Assembly: GCA_964632995.1 (NCBI GenBank)
Contig: CAZWDL010000088.1
Location: forward strand, 1-31,372
Length of the DNA stretch: 31,372 nucleotides
From: CAZWDL01 sp964632995
GTDB taxonomy: Bacteria > Bacteroidota > Bacteroidia > Chitinophagales > Saprospiraceae
Direction of reading: 5' to 3'
Positions 30,832 through 31,372 of the stretch are shown one piece after another. A program made the translations under genes and the position numbers. How positions within the stretch are numbered: the first letter of the stretch is position 1; every line of letters begins with the position of its first letter. The notes under the pieces are model-generated. The model had not been told where the DNA came from, searched no databases, and worked only from the letters and a program-made list of their open reading frames with translations.

Positions 30832-31372
30832 ATGCAAAAGCTTAAAAACTATGCCCTGGGCCAGTGGATGCCCCACGAAGGTGAGGGCGAAGCGCAATAT
30901 AATGCGGTGACCGGGGAGCTGGTCGCCACCTGCGGCAGCGAAGGGCTCGACTACGGCGCCATGATGGATTACGCCCGCAGCGTCGGCGGTCCCAAACTCC
31001 GCAAAATGACCTTCCGCCGGCGGGGGCTGATGCTGAAGCAACTGGCCCTTCACCTGTATGATATCCGCAAGAAATACTATCCCCTGAGTTATCAGACCGG
31101 CGCCACGAAGGCCGATAGCTGGATAGACATCGACGGAGGGATCGGCAACTTGTTTGCCTACGCTTCGCTGCGACGGCAATTCCCCGATCAGACCTTCTAC
31201 GTCGATGGCGACGCCGTGCCGCTTTCAAAAGAGGGCAGCTTCATCGGCCACCACATCATGACACCGAAACACGGCGTGGCTATCCACATCAATGCATTTA
31301 ACTTTCCCATCTGGGGTATGCTGGAAAAACTGTCGGTCAACCTGCTGGCGGGCGTGCCGGCCATTGTCAAAC
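30832..31372 (+). CDS. paaZ: PaaZ, oxepin-CoA hydrolase / aldehyde dehydrogenase, N-terminal part (cut by window edge)
   Basis: 180 residues visible of about 680. PaaZ joins an aldehyde dehydrogenase domain to an enoyl-CoA hydratase-like (MaoC) domain; it opens the oxepin ring and oxidises the product. The visible part is the N-terminal aldehyde dehydrogenase: KLKNYALGQWMPHEGEGE, GELVATCGSEGLDYGAMMDYAR, QTGATKADSWIDIDGGIGNLF and INAFNFPIWGMLEKLSVNLLAGVPAIVK. The start is ATG 30832. No stop occurs before the edge. Own promoter and operator lie directly upstream. Confidence 0.92.
   Translation, partial: MQKLKNYALGQWMPHEGEGEAQYNAVTGELVATCGSEGLDYGAMMDYARSVGGPKLRKMTFRRRGLMLKQLALHLYDIRKKYYPLSYQTGATKADSWIDIDGGIGNLFAYASLRRQFPDQTFYVDGDAVPLSKEGSFIGHHIMTPKHGVAIHINAFNFPIWGMLEKLSVNLLAGVPAIVK

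Overview
The window looks like chromosome from a member of the Bacteroidota, probably a Saprospirales/Lewinella-like marine or sludge bacterium (order-level placement is an inference). The evidence is a type IX secretion (T9SS) cargo with SprB repeats and a C-terminal sorting domain, a SprE/PorW lipoprotein, a DUF2480 protein, and many promoters with the Bacteroidota -7 box TAnnTTTG and a TTG about 20 bases upstream. Shine-Dalgarno sites are generally absent.

Layout. 1-1209 (minus): N-terminal part of 2-oxoglutarate dehydrogenase E1 (sucA), broken by one frameshift and running off the left edge. 1210-1753: non-coding, with a 161-bp imperfect palindrome. 1754-3436: T9SS cargo protein that seems 5'-truncated. 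3547-3801: rpsT. 3982-9229: phenylacetate (paa) region with paaE, a TetR regulator, an AI-2E-type permease on the other strand, then paaA, paaB and paaC. 9491-12501 (minus): split transketolase followed by a cystathionine synthase/lyase. 12722-12994 (minus): HU. 13178-13378: small lipoprotein. 13524-18205 (minus): peptide/nickel-type ABC importer (binding lipoprotein and two permeases with unusual insertions, no ATPase). 18410-19321: TIGR01777 epimerase. 19414-19845 (minus): HAD-like phosphatase. 20092-20994 (minus): M23 peptidase, divergent from sprE (21549-24623). 24925-25954: START-domain protein and a small unknown. 25986-29356 (minus): lytic transglycosylase, DUF2480, scpB and an unknown membrane protein. 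29357-30133: non-coding, with two long palindromic elements. 30134-31372: paaY and the start of paaZ.

How the genes work together. PaaA, PaaB, PaaC and PaaE form the phenylacetyl-CoA epoxidase; PaaZ opens and oxidises the oxepin ring; PaaY is the housekeeping thioesterase of the pathway. Three near-identical palindromes of form CGAAYRNNYRTTCG sit at the promoters of paaE-tetR, paaABC and paaZ, in three different geometries. They are best explained as operators of the TetR protein encoded between paaE and paaA, a PaaR-like regulon 27 kb across. paaD is not seen in the window, and paaE is detached from paaABC.

The most unexpected structural theme is the number of long intergenic imperfect palindromes: 1376-1536, 21366-21502, 24630-24687, 24746-24805, 29655-29848 and 29908-30066. 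One (29655-29848) is flanked by a perfect 10-bp direct repeat like a target-site duplication. Another (1376-1536) has mismatches that are strongly biased to G-U wobble on one strand. Short 6-8 bp tandem repeats also mark several intergenic gaps. I saw no tRNA, rRNA, CRISPR array or transposase gene.
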